The position numbers and the translations under genes are program-made. This document shows, piece by piece, positions 53,881 to 62,134 of a DNA stretch of 64,000 bases. Position 1 is the first letter of the stretch. Every line of letters starts with the position of its first letter. The stretch spans positions 1-64,000 of the forward strand of contig NZ_LCYG01000042.1 in the NCBI RefSeq assembly GCF_001017175.1, given 5' to 3'. Source of the DNA: Microvirga vignae. Its GTDB lineage: Bacteria; Pseudomonadota; Alphaproteobacteria; Rhizobiales; Beijerinckiaceae. Below the pieces are notes generated by a model that had not been told where the DNA came from, ran no database searches, and worked only from the letters and a program-made list of their open reading frames with translations.

Positions 53881-54688
53881 TGGCGGAGAGCGCAACTGCA
53901 TCCTTTGCCGGCACTTCATCACATCGCCCATATGGGAGCCCCAATTGCGTATGTATGGGACGCTTCTCAACCGGCGACTTGCAATCAGGGCGGAGCGGGT
54001 TGTCGCAAACGACGTGAAACTCTCGACCACGTATCAGCTTCAGGGAGTTGCTGAAGACCTGATGGAACAGGCACGGATTGATCGTGATATGGAGTTCCTG
54101 CGTCAGGAGGAGCTTCGACTCACTTCGGAGGTCAGATTGCTGGATCAGGCGATTTGGAACACGGCATTGCTCGTCGAAGCGTGCACCAAGATTCGAACCA
54201 ACGGTGACGCTACGGAAAATCCTATGAATGCGCTCATAGTGCACGATCCGGGCTCTGTTAACGAGTTCATCGAGACCAGCGATTTTGCTCAAGCCGCATA
54301 TCTGACGGAATTTGGAAAACTCTATCCCATCATGAGAGACGATGAGGTCGAGGCATCCTTCCGCACAGCGGTCGACAGGATGTTCTGGAACATGGGGGTG
54401 ACACCGATCTCGTTCATGCCTGGCGACGATGACGATAAGGCTAGCGCTTATCGTGATGTTTCATGGCTGATCCTCAAGCAGTTCCAAACGCCGGAAATCC
54501 GAGCGCTCGAGTCGGGTGCCATGAGGCTGCAAGATCTAAATATTCAAGCAGAGATCAGCGATCTGATGGAACGGGCACTCGGGCCGCCGATCGAGATCAT
54601 GACCCATCGGGCCCTACCAGATGGTCGTTTGTCCTCTGAGAGGCCGAAGAAGAGACGCCAAACGACGGTGCGGGTAGCAACAGCATGA
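53881..54688 (+). pseudogene. C-terminal remnant of a large recombinase/integrase-like protein
   Basis: The open frame has no credible start at its left edge (TTG 53870 lies in tonB-derived sequence). It begins with GGERNCILCRHFITSP, a Cys-x-x-Cys segment like the zinc-ribbon-type motif seen near the C-terminus of large phage-integrase-related proteins of multi-gene transposable elements. Long charged helices follow (LMEQARIDRDMEFLRQEELRL), then a basic tail (RPKKRRQTT). ATG 53951 could allow a truncated product. It overlaps the next gene by ATGA. The family call is by motif memory only and is uncertain. Confidence 0.5.
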
Positions 54689-55350
54689 AGCCAGGAAAGA
54701 GAGCCCACCAGATCCTTGCGAATGCTAAGGAAGCCTCGCAAAAGATCATTGATGACCTACCTATTCATAAAAAGGTGCAAAGGCTGAACGCGGAAAGAAT
54801 TGTCGCGGCTTGCGAGTCTCTGATTACCGCTAGGCCCATCCAGGAGCCGACGTCTACTGCGGTGGAAGAGGTTGGAAAGCTTCGGTATCCAAAGTTTCCG
54901 GCTACACAGTCGCTTCTTAACCGTTATGCTGGAATACTGCGCATCTGGCGCACGGCGTTTCATAACATCGTCGATCTCACGAGTCCAGTTCCGAAACGGG
55001 ACTCCGGGGAGTTGTTCATCGAGCCGCAATCACTTCAAGGACTCGATGCCGGGACTCGTGCACAGATAGAGCTTATGATGGCGTTGCTGAACGAGGCGAA
55101 TAGAGACCGCAATCGCCTCCGTCAGATAGTCAGGCAGAAGATCCCCGCTCCGGATGTTTAAGCGGGTGCCAGCTCGAATTCCAATCAAGAATTGGCCCCG
55201 CTGAGGCAGTGGCTCAATGACTTGAAACGCATCAATGGCTACCTAGAAGTGGACGCGGCTGGCGTCCGCATTACGGCGCATGCACGTCCACGCGTCATCG
55301 TCATGCCAAAGGATGTTCTGGACTCTATTTCCCGAATATGTGGACTATGA
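54685..55350 (+). pseudogene. Third-gene-of-element-like protein interrupted by an in-frame TAA
   Basis: From ATG 54685, 158 codons run to TAA 55159-55161 (NAKEASQKIIDDL, LLNRYAGILRIWRTAFHNIV, GTRAQIELMMALLNEANRD). In the same frame 62 more codons are open to TGA 55348: LAPLRQWLNDLKRINGYLEV, ARPRVIVMPKDVLDSI. The extension has coherent protein character and would be the natural C-terminus, so I read this as a gene broken by one stop. A short functional form is possible. Coupled by ATGA to the recombinase-like remnant; probably the last gene of a decayed element. Confidence 0.5.
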
Positions 55351-55417
55351 AGGGGTCGTTGCGGGAGTGCGTGCATCTGAGAAACAACTGGTTCTCGCAA
55401 CGATCCGATGATGGAGA

Positions 55418-55708
55418 TGGCGTCCGCGGAGGGACTCGAACCCCCGACCTCAGGTTTCATCCCACTTCGGCTTTCACCGCCGCCCGAAGACGTTCGTGGT
55501 CTGGACTGTCCCTTCACCATAGGCCGAAGCCCTTAGGTGCTGCCCGTCCAGTCTCTACACCTTCCCCTCGCGGGGCTTGGCTCGGGATCGGCATACCGCA
55601 TATGCAGTGAAGCTTTCCCCGACTTTGAGCAGATCGATTGCAGCGTTTCCGAACTGCAACCCCCAATTTATAGGAAACCTTTGCTCTGTCCTGCTGAGCT
55701 ACGCGGAC
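55418..55708 (-). tRNA. tRNA-Arg(CCU), split by a group I intron
   Basis: The 5' exon (55708-55672) is GTCCGCG TA GCTC AGCAGGACA GAGC A AAGGT TT CCT. The 3' exon (55457-55418) supplies A37, the other side of the anticodon stem (AACCTG), the T arm GGGGG TTCGAGT CCCTC, the acceptor strand CGCGGAC, discriminator G and an encoded CCA. The seven acceptor pairs are perfect. The anticodon is CCU, for arginine AGG codons. The anticodon stem has four good pairs and one A-G mismatch at 27-43. The 214-nt interruption falls directly after the anticodon. Confidence 0.9.
55458..55671 (-). ncRNA. Group I intron (tRNA-Arg type, IC3-like)
   Basis: The intron starts after U36 of the anticodon and ends in G, as group I introns do. 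A GGGGG run can pair with the exon end UUUCCU as P1, keeping the required G-U at the splice site. P2 is TTGCAG/CTGCAA. The core has CCGAGCCAAGC, then GGTGTAGAGACTGGACGG, GCACCTAAGG, CTATGGTGAAGG and ACAGTCCAGACCACGAAC. These follow the well-known bacterial tRNA intron core (Azoarcus tRNA-Ile, Agrobacterium tRNA-Arg) almost word for word. No homing-endonuclease ORF fits in 214 nt. Confidence 0.9.
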
Positions 55709-55867
55709 GAACCCACTTCCAATGTCTGAATAGTGCGGCTTTCACCCTAAAGCAACAGTTCTCCGCTCGTCTAGGCCTGGAAACCCCATCGCATGCATTG
55801 CGGTAGACATACCAGATTTTATATTCTGGAGTTTCAGATACTTAACAGTTTCTGGTAGGGTGATAGG

Positions 55868-55904
55868 GTCCAGGAACCGCTCTGTCCTGCTGAGCTACGG
55901 GACC
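55868..55904 (-). pseudogene. tRNA 5'-half remnant
   Basis: It shares a perfect 20-nt block, GTAGCTCAGCAGGACAGAGC, with the intact tRNA-Arg 196 bp away, and a similar acceptor start (GGTCCC). After the D arm it continues GGTTCCTGGACC, four bases short of a proper anticodon arm, and no T arm or acceptor 3' strand follows. It is a fragment, perhaps of a duplicated tRNA-intron unit. Confidence 0.6.
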
Positions 55905-56063
55905 GCGTGAGCAAATCGGGTTTAGCATGGTCGCAGCGGGCATTCCAGAGGGTTGCGGTTTACGTTCCGCCCCTCGACTGGCACCAGCCTCGAAACGTCG
56001 CTGAACGGGCCGCCGTGTCACCGGCCGTCGGCACGGCAGCAGGGTCAGGCCGGTTAGCATGTC

Positions 56064-56655
56064 GCGGCCTCCAGCATATGCACTGGAAGCATCGTGTGCT
56101 CGTAAGGTGTGTCGGGCTACATGACATAGGGCTGGGACGTGTCGGGTTTCGCGTTTCGAGGATAGCCCTCCATCATTCCCTTGGCCCCACCACCATGACG
56201 TGAGGACCTGTCTCGACCCAGTTGGTGTCGGCCTCGGGCATTTGGGCGTAAGGATTGGTGTTGCTGGCGTCCGTGCCGCTTGCGGGCATGTAGAGAAAGC
56301 CGACCTTGTTCCTCGGCGGCTCCTTCTTCTCGATCCAGGCTTTAGCCCAGTCCATCGCATTCCGGCGCATTCCGGTCACCACGCATGGGGTCGGGTCCCG
56401 GCGTGCTCGGGTTGTCCGGCAGGCAGGTAAAGCCGTTGATTCCTTTCCTCAGTTCCCGCATCTGCCCATCGGAGGAAATCGCCACGATGGTGGCAACCTT
56501 GGCGACAGCAGGCGGAGTCGCCGCCATGGAACTCTTGATGAGATCCTCATCGCTCATGGAAGCTGCCGTGTGCTGATGCTGGGCAGAAGCGTGCCGATGA
56601 AGGCGAAAGTCATAGCGCTGCAGGCAAACCATGCGAGAGTGTGATGCCTTTTCAT
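56064..56655 (-). pseudogene. Secreted conserved-hypothetical protein, multiply frameshifted
   Basis: Pieces of one protein are spread over frames. A signal peptide from ATG 56655 (HTLAWFACSAMTFAFIGTLL) is followed in another frame by HTAASMSDEDLIKSSMAATP and GINGFTCLPDNPSTPGPDPM. A further frame gives MDWAKAWIEKKEPPRNKVGF, GTDASNTNPYAQMPEAD and ETGPHVMVVGP, and another MMEGYPRNAKPDTSQPYVM, a TAG stop, then PDTPYEHTMLPV. At least three frameshifts and one stop separate blocks that are contiguous in intact homologues of this uncharacterised exported family. Clearly inactive. Confidence 0.8.
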
Positions 56656-56800
56656 GGCTCACCTCCATGGCTGCGCGACCAGCTTGCCTATCCTACCCCC
56701 TCCCCCGCCTCAGAGAACGAACTATCTTGGGGGAACCGCGCCGTGCATTCCGGAACTCCCCACCCATGGATCGGTTTGTGAGAGGAATCGGAGGTATTTC

Positions 56801-57013
56801 ATGGCTCAGACCCTGCGCGATTTTCTCAAAGCTGTTGAGAACCTTCCCCCTGATACTCTGCTCTGCGTCGCGGAGGTGGACGAGGCTTTCGCGTCCCATG
56901 TGGAGGAGTTCGAGATCGTCGAGAACGCCAAGCTGCAAAACAAGAAGTCGGAGAGCTCTGAGGCAGTCGAACTCGGCAATGGCAATCAGACCGTCGTGGT
57001 GATCCGCTGGTAG
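56801..57013 (+). CDS. Small conserved hypothetical protein
   Basis: A 70-aa protein from ATG 56801 after a GGAGG-like site (CGGAGGTATTTC). It opens MAQTLRDFLKAVENLPPDTL, with a central strand region LLCVAEVDEAFASHVEEFEIV and a C-terminal TVVVIRW. Compact, soluble, alpha-beta. No known motif. Intact despite its broken left neighbour. Confidence 0.7.
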   Translation: MAQTLRDFLKAVENLPPDTLLCVAEVDEAFASHVEEFEIVENAKLQNKKSESSEAVELGNGNQTVVVIRW

Positions 57014-57141
57014 GGCGACAAGCCTGCTGTCACGCCTGAAACCAACGACAGCGTGATCGATTGACCCTGCGAGCAGATGTTCAAGGCGCATGCGTCTTGG
57101 GCATTCCCCATCCCAGGCAACGAACAATCAGGATCTTCGCG

Positions 57142-57288
57142 ATGCCCAAGAATATCCCAGGCTCCCGTACGAACCCCGAGGGCATTCCTCAGGAAGGCCA
57201 TGGCGGCTCCAACACCCGCGGCACGCAGCATCGGCAGGGCAAGGATGGCAACGGTGCCCAGAAGCGTCAGCAAGAGAAGAAATCATGA
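57142..57288 (+). CDS. Tiny Gly/Gln-rich hydrophilic protein
   Basis: 48 aa, MPKNIPGSRTNPEGIPQEGH at the start, then a Gly/Asn/Arg/Gln-rich tail ending QKRQQEKKS. Predicted disordered; no signal. It overlaps the next gene by 4 bp (ATGA), which favours a real coupled pair. Similar tiny hydrophilic proteins are stress- or desiccation-associated in soil bacteria, but that is only analogy. Confidence 0.5.
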   Translation: MPKNIPGSRTNPEGIPQEGHGGSNTRGTQHRQGKDGNGAQKRQQEKKS

Positions 57289-57506
57289 GCAGCACCGGCA
57301 ACCGCAGCAACCCGAACGAGACCCGCGTGGCGGGTCGTCGCGAGGGACAAGACGACCAGGCTCACACCAACGCCTCCGGTAAGCCCGATATCGGGCGCCA
57401 GGGCGGCGCGACCCACCAGGAAACCCGCGAGCACAACAAGCACAACGAGCCGGGCCAGAGCGGGCACAAGCCCCAGAAGCACAGCCCCCCACAGGAAAAG
57501 AACTAA
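57285..57506 (+). CDS. Small hydrophilic, low-complexity protein
   Basis: 73 aa, rich in Asn, His, Gln, Gly and Arg: NRSNPNETRVAGRREGQDDQ, then EHNKHNEPGQSGHKPQKHSP. No hydrophobic core, so probably disordered. It starts inside the stop of the preceding tiny gene. Function unknown. Confidence 0.5.
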   Translation: MSSTGNRSNPNETRVAGRREGQDDQAHTNASGKPDIGRQGGATHQETREHNKHNEPGQSGHKPQKHSPPQEKN

Positions 57507-57575
57507 AGTTGCATTCTCAAGCCTAGCCGCCCTGCCACGCCTGCGTAAGATCCTTCGTCTCAGACGGGATCACGC

Positions 57576-58406
57576 ATGCGGATTGGGGCTGCGCTAGGCT
57601 TTTGCATTGTCCTCCTGACAAGCCCAGTCGCGGCTCAGGAGAACGCGCGACCGCGCCTGCCACCCGAAAATCTGCCAAGCTGCGCCGGTGAGGCACGCCA
57701 GGACCGGCTTCAAGGGATGACACGTGAGGGCGATCTTGTGCTGGGCTCCGAACACTTGGCCAAGCTTTCCGGCCTCAGGCTGCCGGACGAGCCCATCCTG
57801 AGGCAGCAAGGGCTGGATTGGCTCAAAGCCTGGACCGGGCAGCCTCTTCTCATCACGATTCAGGGGAAGCGGGATCGGTGGAATCGTCTGCCTATCCGGG
57901 CTCGTCTATTGAAGGATTCCTTAACCTTTGACCTCAGCCACGGCCTCGTCGAGGCTGGGCTTGCCATTGTGGATCCCGGGGCCGATCTCCCCTTCTGCCA
58001 GCCTGAATTATTCGCCCTTGAGGAAACGGCCCGTGAACGAAACCTTGGTCTTTGGGCTGATGGCCGCTATAACCCAATCCCTGTTGATCAGACTGACCGT
58101 TTGAAGGAGCGCGTCGGCAGCTTCGTCATCGTCGAAGGGCGGGTTCGAAGCGTCGGCGAACGCAAGCAGAGAATCTATTTGAATTTCGGGGGGCACTGGG
58201 CAGACGACTTCACGATTATCATCCCGAAGAAAACCTGGATGCAGATGGCCGAGCGTGGCCTTTCAACGGACTCGTTGAAGGGCCATATCATTCGGACCCG
58301 AGGCATTTTGCAGTCTTGGCAAGGCACCGCCCTTACCATTGATTCAGCGGAGATGATCGAACGTCTTGAGGGCAGACGTCTTCAAGACAAACGCTTGGCC
58401 CGATGA
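57576..58406 (+). CDS. Thermonuclease-family exported protein
   Basis: A 276-aa protein with a signal peptide (IGAALGFCIVLLTSPVAAQ). The first domain resembles a staphylococcal-nuclease fold: LAKLSGLRLPD, LKAWTGQPLLITIQGKRDRW and ARERNLGLWADGRYNPI. The second, C-terminal part has OB-fold-like strands (GSFVIVEGRVRSVGERKQRIYLNF). Typical catalytic Arg/Glu residues of active nucleases are only partly recognisable, so the activity is not sure. It runs 6 bp ahead of the M48 protease gene and is probably co-transcribed with it. Confidence 0.78.
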   Translation: MRIGAALGFCIVLLTSPVAAQENARPRLPPENLPSCAGEARQDRLQGMTREGDLVLGSEHLAKLSGLRLPDEPILRQQGLDWLKAWTGQPLLITIQGKRDRWNRLPIRARLLKDSLTFDLSHGLVEAGLAIVDPGADLPFCQPELFALEETARERNLGLWADGRYNPIPVDQTDRLKERVGSFVIVEGRVRSVGERKQRIYLNFGGHWADDFTIIIPKKTWMQMAERGLSTDSLKGHIIRTRGILQSWQGTALTIDSAEMIERLEGRRLQDKRLAR

Positions 58407-58412
58407 GCGAGC

Positions 58413-59828
58413 ATGCGCGATAGACGTCACACAGCTAAGATCCGGATCGCCGCCGGCTTGATGATCTCAAGTCTGGTTGCGGGCTGCGCGGGCTTCGGCA
58501 ATGCCTATCTACCGGCCAACGCACCGCGGGTGATCGGACCGGATCGCGACCGCGATCATATCCGCTTGGTCTCGGCCTTCGGCGGCGAAGGCCGGGCTCC
58601 CCAGCTTGAGCGCCTTCTGACCGATGCAGTGAACCGGCTCATCATGGCTACCGACCGGCCGGACGAGGCCTATCAGGTGACGATTCTCAATTCGCCCGTG
58701 GTGAACGCCTTCGCCCTGCCGAATGGACGCCTCTATGTCACCCGTGGCCTGCTGGCCCTGGCGAACGATACCTCGGAAGTCGCGGCCGTGCTCTCGCACG
58801 AGATCGCGCATGTCACTCTCCGCCATGCGTCACAGCGCAACGAGTTGCAGGCGCGCTCCGCTCTGATCGAGCGAGTGGCGGAAAACGTTCTCAACAATTC
58901 CCAGGAAGCTGCCGTGGTGCAGGACCAGGCCCGCTCATCGCTGGCGAGCTTCTCACGTTCGCAGGAGCTTGAGGCGGACCAGACCGGCGTCGCGGTTTTG
59001 GCGCGGGCAGGCTTCGATCCCTATGGCGCGCCCCGCTTCCTTACCGCTCTAGGCCGCTCGGCCAACAGTGCCAACAATTCCGACCGCGTCACCTCCCATC
59101 CCAGCACGAATGAACGGATCTCACGGGCCCTTCAGGCTGCGCGACGCACGGGCCCTCCGGGCATGGGCGAGACCGGCAGACTTGAATATCTGACGGCTCT
59201 CAATGGTTTGGCTTATGGGGACGATCCTGGCGACGGTGTCGTGAAGGGCCGACGCTTCATCCATGCGCGTCTCGGCGTCGCTTTCGAGGCGCCCGAGGGC
59301 TTTACCCTGGAGAACACCTCGCAGGCCGTTCTCGGCTCCTCCGCCGATGGCGAGCGCCGGCTGCTCTTCGATGCGGCCGATACCCCGGCCGGACAGAGCC
59401 TCGAGGAAGTTCTTCGCTCCACATGGACCGATACCATCGAGCCGGGAAGCCTCGTGACGGCGATGGTGAATGATCTGCCCATCGTGACGGCTCTTTCCAA
59501 TGGCAAGGAATGGACCTTCCGTCTCTCCGCCATTCGCATCGGCAACACCACCTATCGCCTCATCATGGCGGCTCGTAGCGGAGGCTCGGATCTGGAAGGC
59601 ATGTTCCAGCGGACGCTCAACAGCGTGCGCCAAGTCCAGCCGGAGGAAGCCCGTCGCATCCGGCCGCTCAAGCTGCAGATCGTGACGGCCCAGCGCGGCG
59701 ATACGGCGCAATCGCTTGCCTCACGCATGCCGATTGACCGTGCGCTCGACCGCTTCCTGCTGCTCAATGGCCTTGAGCGGAACGGGCCGTTGAAGGTCGG
59801 CGAGCGCTACAAGATCGTCATCGAGTAG
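58413..59828 (+). CDS. M48-family metalloprotease (BepA/YggG-like) lipoprotein
   Basis: A 471-aa envelope zinc protease. The signal ends in the lipobox LVAGC (Cys at 25). The metal-binding HEIAH is at 129-133, with the third ligand in SRSQELEADQTG. The C-terminal region carries a LysM-like segment (TAQRGDTAQSLASRM to LNGLERNGPLKVGERYKI), so it probably binds peptidoglycan. Relatives assist outer-membrane protein assembly and quality control. It follows the thermonuclease-like gene closely. Confidence 0.9.
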   Translation: MRDRRHTAKIRIAAGLMISSLVAGCAGFGNAYLPANAPRVIGPDRDRDHIRLVSAFGGEGRAPQLERLLTDAVNRLIMATDRPDEAYQVTILNSPVVNAFALPNGRLYVTRGLLALANDTSEVAAVLSHEIAHVTLRHASQRNELQARSALIERVAENVLNNSQEAAVVQDQARSSLASFSRSQELEADQTGVAVLARAGFDPYGAPRFLTALGRSANSANNSDRVTSHPSTNERISRALQAARRTGPPGMGETGRLEYLTALNGLAYGDDPGDGVVKGRRFIHARLGVAFEAPEGFTLENTSQAVLGSSADGERRLLFDAADTPAGQSLEEVLRSTWTDTIEPGSLVTAMVNDLPIVTALSNGKEWTFRLSAIRIGNTTYRLIMAARSGGSDLEGMFQRTLNSVRQVQPEEARRIRPLKLQIVTAQRGDTAQSLASRMPIDRALDRFLLLNGLERNGPLKVGERYKIVIE

Positions 59829-59853
59829 CAGCAGGCCTGATAACCTTACACAG

Positions 59854-59898
59854 CCTCACCTTGAGGAGAGAGCTTGTTCGTCGCTCCTCAGGGTGAGG
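59854..59898. repeat. Rhizobiales-type CCTCA...TGAGG palindrome
   Basis: CCTCACCTTGAGGAG (59854-59868) is mirrored by CTCCTCAGGGTGAGG (59884-59898). Short palindromes of this CCTCA-TGAGG type are dispersed in Rhizobiales genomes. Confidence 0.6.
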
Positions 59899-59940
59899 AG
59901 AGCGTATTCATGATCGGCTGAAAAGGTCCTCAAAAGCACT

Positions 59941-59968
59941 CAGGTGAGCCGGTGTCCCGGCTCACCTG
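59941..59968. terminator. Strong hairpin between the convergent M48 and rpoH genes
   Basis: A perfect 12-bp stem CAGGTGAGCCGG / CCGGCTCACCTG with loop TGTC. A short T-rich stretch (TGTCTTTC) follows rightward and TGCTTTTG leftward, so it can act as a terminator on both strands. Confidence 0.7.
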
Positions 59969-59995
59969 ATGTCTTTCTAAGGGTCTCGACAATCC

Positions 59996-60868
59996 TTAGA
60001 CGAAAGCACCGGTGGCCTGAGGATACTTGTCCATCAGGGCGCGCTTGAGCTTTTCCAGAGCGCGGTTCTCGATTTGGCGGACACGCTCCTTCGAGATTCC
60101 CAGACGATCGCCAAGGAATTCGAGAGTCACCTGCTCGTCGTCAAGCCGGCGCGCCTGGAGGATGCGCAGCTCACGCTCGTTGAGAACCTCGAGCGCCTGC
60201 TTGAGCCAGCGTACACGGCGCTCGGTGTCGATCACATCGCTCACGCTCTCATCCGGCAACGGGCTCGTATCCACGAGAAACTCTACGCGCTCTGCGGAGT
60301 TGGACGGGTCCGCATCGAGCACCGGTGCGTTGAGGGATGTGTCGGGAGCCGAAAGGCGGGCATCCATGAGGGCGACATCCGCCTTGGACACACCGATCGC
60401 CTCGGCGATCTTCTCGTGCACGTCGGCGGAGATGCGCTCCTCGCCACCACGCGTCAGGCGAGCGCGCAGGCGGCGGAGGTTGAAGAAAAGAGCCTTCTGA
60501 GCGGAACTTGTTCCGCCACGGACGATTGACCAGTTACGAAGGATATAGTCCTGCACGGAAGCACGGATCCACCAGGTCGCGTAGGTGGAAAAACGGACTT
60601 CCCGCTCCGGCTCGAACCGGGCTGCGGCTTCAAGAAGACCCACATGCCCTTCCTGAACAAGATCCGCCATCGGCAGGCCATAATGACGAAAACGGGCCGC
60701 GAGTGCGATCACGAGGCGCATATGTGCAGCTGTTAATTGGTGAAGAGCTGTTTCGTCGCCGTGTTCCTTCCAGCGCACGGCAAGTTCATGCTCCTCTTCC
60801 CTTTCGAGAAAAGGGGCATTCATGGCAGCGCGAACGAAACGACGCCGAACGCCTGAGATTTCTCCCAT
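59996..60868 (-). CDS. rpoH: RNA polymerase sigma-32 factor
   Basis: A 290-aa alternative sigma factor for heat-shock and envelope-stress genes. Region 2 is clear (MADLVQEGHVGLLEAAARFE, RFSTYATWWIRASVQDYILR), as is the RpoH box QKALFFNLRRLRARL. Region 4 ends in LEFLGDRLGISKERVRQIEN. ATG 60868 is chosen because family sequence begins there. Many Rhizobiales carry two RpoH copies; this one is next to carD. A structured upstream region for thermosensing was not identified. Confidence 0.95.
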   Translation of the reverse strand: MGEISGVRRRFVRAAMNAPFLEREEEHELAVRWKEHGDETALHQLTAAHMRLVIALAARFRHYGLPMADLVQEGHVGLLEAAARFEPEREVRFSTYATWWIRASVQDYILRNWSIVRGGTSSAQKALFFNLRRLRARLTRGGEERISADVHEKIAEAIGVSKADVALMDARLSAPDTSLNAPVLDADPSNSAERVEFLVDTSPLPDESVSDVIDTERRVRWLKQALEVLNERELRILQARRLDDEQVTLEFLGDRLGISKERVRQIENRALEKLKRALMDKYPQATGAFV

Positions 60869-60981
60869 TGTGTCCTCCCTTGGCAGAGACACAACGAGCG
60901 AGGCGGGAAAAAGTTCACGCCAAATAGCCAAGTTTTGCGAAATAGATTCCAAAGCCCTGAAAACAAGGCGTCTTCGCAAAT

Positions 60982-61009
60982 AAAAAGCCTGGCGCGAGGC
61001 CAGGCTTTT
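60982..61009 (-). terminator. Intrinsic terminator of carD
   Basis: AAAAAGCCTGGC / GCCAGGCTTTT with loop GCGAG. Read leftward it is followed by TTTTTATT. A strong terminator separating carD from rpoH. Confidence 0.9.
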
Positions 61010-61038
61010 GAAAGGCTTGGTCGAAACCGCGCTGTTTT

Positions 61039-61623
61039 TTAAGCGGCTTCTTCCTGCATATCGTCGCCATCGGCGTCGACATCGGCTTCAGCGCCCTTGG
61101 CGCGGCGCGGTGACTTGGCGAGGCTCTGCTCGATGAGCTTGAGCGCTTCCGTATCCGTGATCTTGTTTACAGCAGCGATCTCGCGCACGACACGGTCGAG
61201 AGCCGATTCATAGAGCTGACGCTCACTGTAGGACTGCTCGGGCTGGGCCTCGGAGCGATACAGATCGCGCACAACTTCCGTGACGGCGATCAGATCACCT
61301 GAATTGATCTTCGCCTCGTATTCCTGAGCGCGGCGCGACCACATGGTGCGCTTCACGCGGGCACGACCCGTCAGAACGTCCAGAGCCTTTTGAACCAGGG
61401 CCGGTTCGGCGAGCTTGCGCATGCCGACGCTGGCAGCTTTCGCGGTCGGAACTCGCAGGACCATCTTGTCCTTATCGAAGGAGACCACGTACAGCTCCAG
61501 CTTGAAGCCGGCGATTTCCTGCTCTTCGATGGCCGTGATGCGGCCGACGCCGTGAGCGGGGTAAACAATGGCTTCGCCGGATTTGAAACCCAGGCGCTGG
61601 GCGGACTTCTTAGTGGTTGTCAT
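61039..61623 (-). CDS. carD: CarD-family transcriptional regulator
   Basis: A 194-aa RNA-polymerase-binding protein. The N-terminal CarD/TRCF Tudor-like domain has GFKSGEAIVYPAHGVGRITA and KLELYVVSFDKDKMVLRVP. A helical DNA-interacting domain follows (RRAQEYEAKINSGDLIAVTE, LYESALDRVVREIA), ending in an acidic, Ala-rich tail. CarD stabilises open complexes at many promoters in Alphaproteobacteria, including stringent-response-linked genes. ATG 61623 is the natural start. Confidence 0.95.
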   Translation of the reverse strand: MTTTKKSAQRLGFKSGEAIVYPAHGVGRITAIEEQEIAGFKLELYVVSFDKDKMVLRVPTAKAASVGMRKLAEPALVQKALDVLTGRARVKRTMWSRRAQEYEAKINSGDLIAVTEVVRDLYRSEAQPEQSYSERQLYESALDRVVREIAAVNKITDTEALKLIEQSLAKSPRRAKGAEADVDADGDDMQEEAA

Positions 61624-62134
61624 GCGAGAGAGGCCTCCTTGCATGGTCCCTTGCCGGTTCAGGCTCGGGAGCGTGGTCCCACTGAGCAGGGACCCAGGGG
61701 AACAGGAATGAGATGAGTGGCTACGGAACTTGACTATTCCGCTCGACTCCCTGATGTAAGCCAGCAGCTAGAAAACGCTCTTCCCCGGATCCAAGGCAGG
61801 GTTAGCTCCCTTCGGCCAGGTTTCGTGCATCATTGCTTCAGTGTGTGAACCGACGACCTGCGAGGGACGGTGCACGGCTTGAGCGCAAGCGACGGCATTC
61901 GCAGACCCTACCATAGTCTGACCGAAAAAGCAAAAGTAGTTCAAAGCGTAGCGTGAAGAAGCTCGGTTTATGGCCGAGGTCCAAGGCCTGGGGTGTCCAA
62001 CAAGACTTCGCTCCTGAGGAGGTGTGCAGAAGCGTCTTGCGGAAGATCCAGCGCGCCCTGGAGAAGCCCCACCCTTCGGAACAGTCTTACAGGCCTTCTC
62101 AGGATGAGATCCAAGACGGTTGTGTTCGAAGCTC
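61624..62134. other. Intergenic gap between carD and fdxA
   Basis: About 510 bp. It includes several stop-free leftward codons ending DPGKSVF and rightward reads, but none has convincing codon character. It should contain the carD promoter; no clear -35/-10 or RNA was found. A CAGGCCTTCTCAGGATGAG stretch near 62090 resembles one arm of a dispersed repeat. Confidence 0.4.

Noticed and set aside
55439..55720. A protein-coding gene across the tRNA region
   Set aside because: The open frames there are short, and the DNA is explained by the tRNA exons and the intron core.
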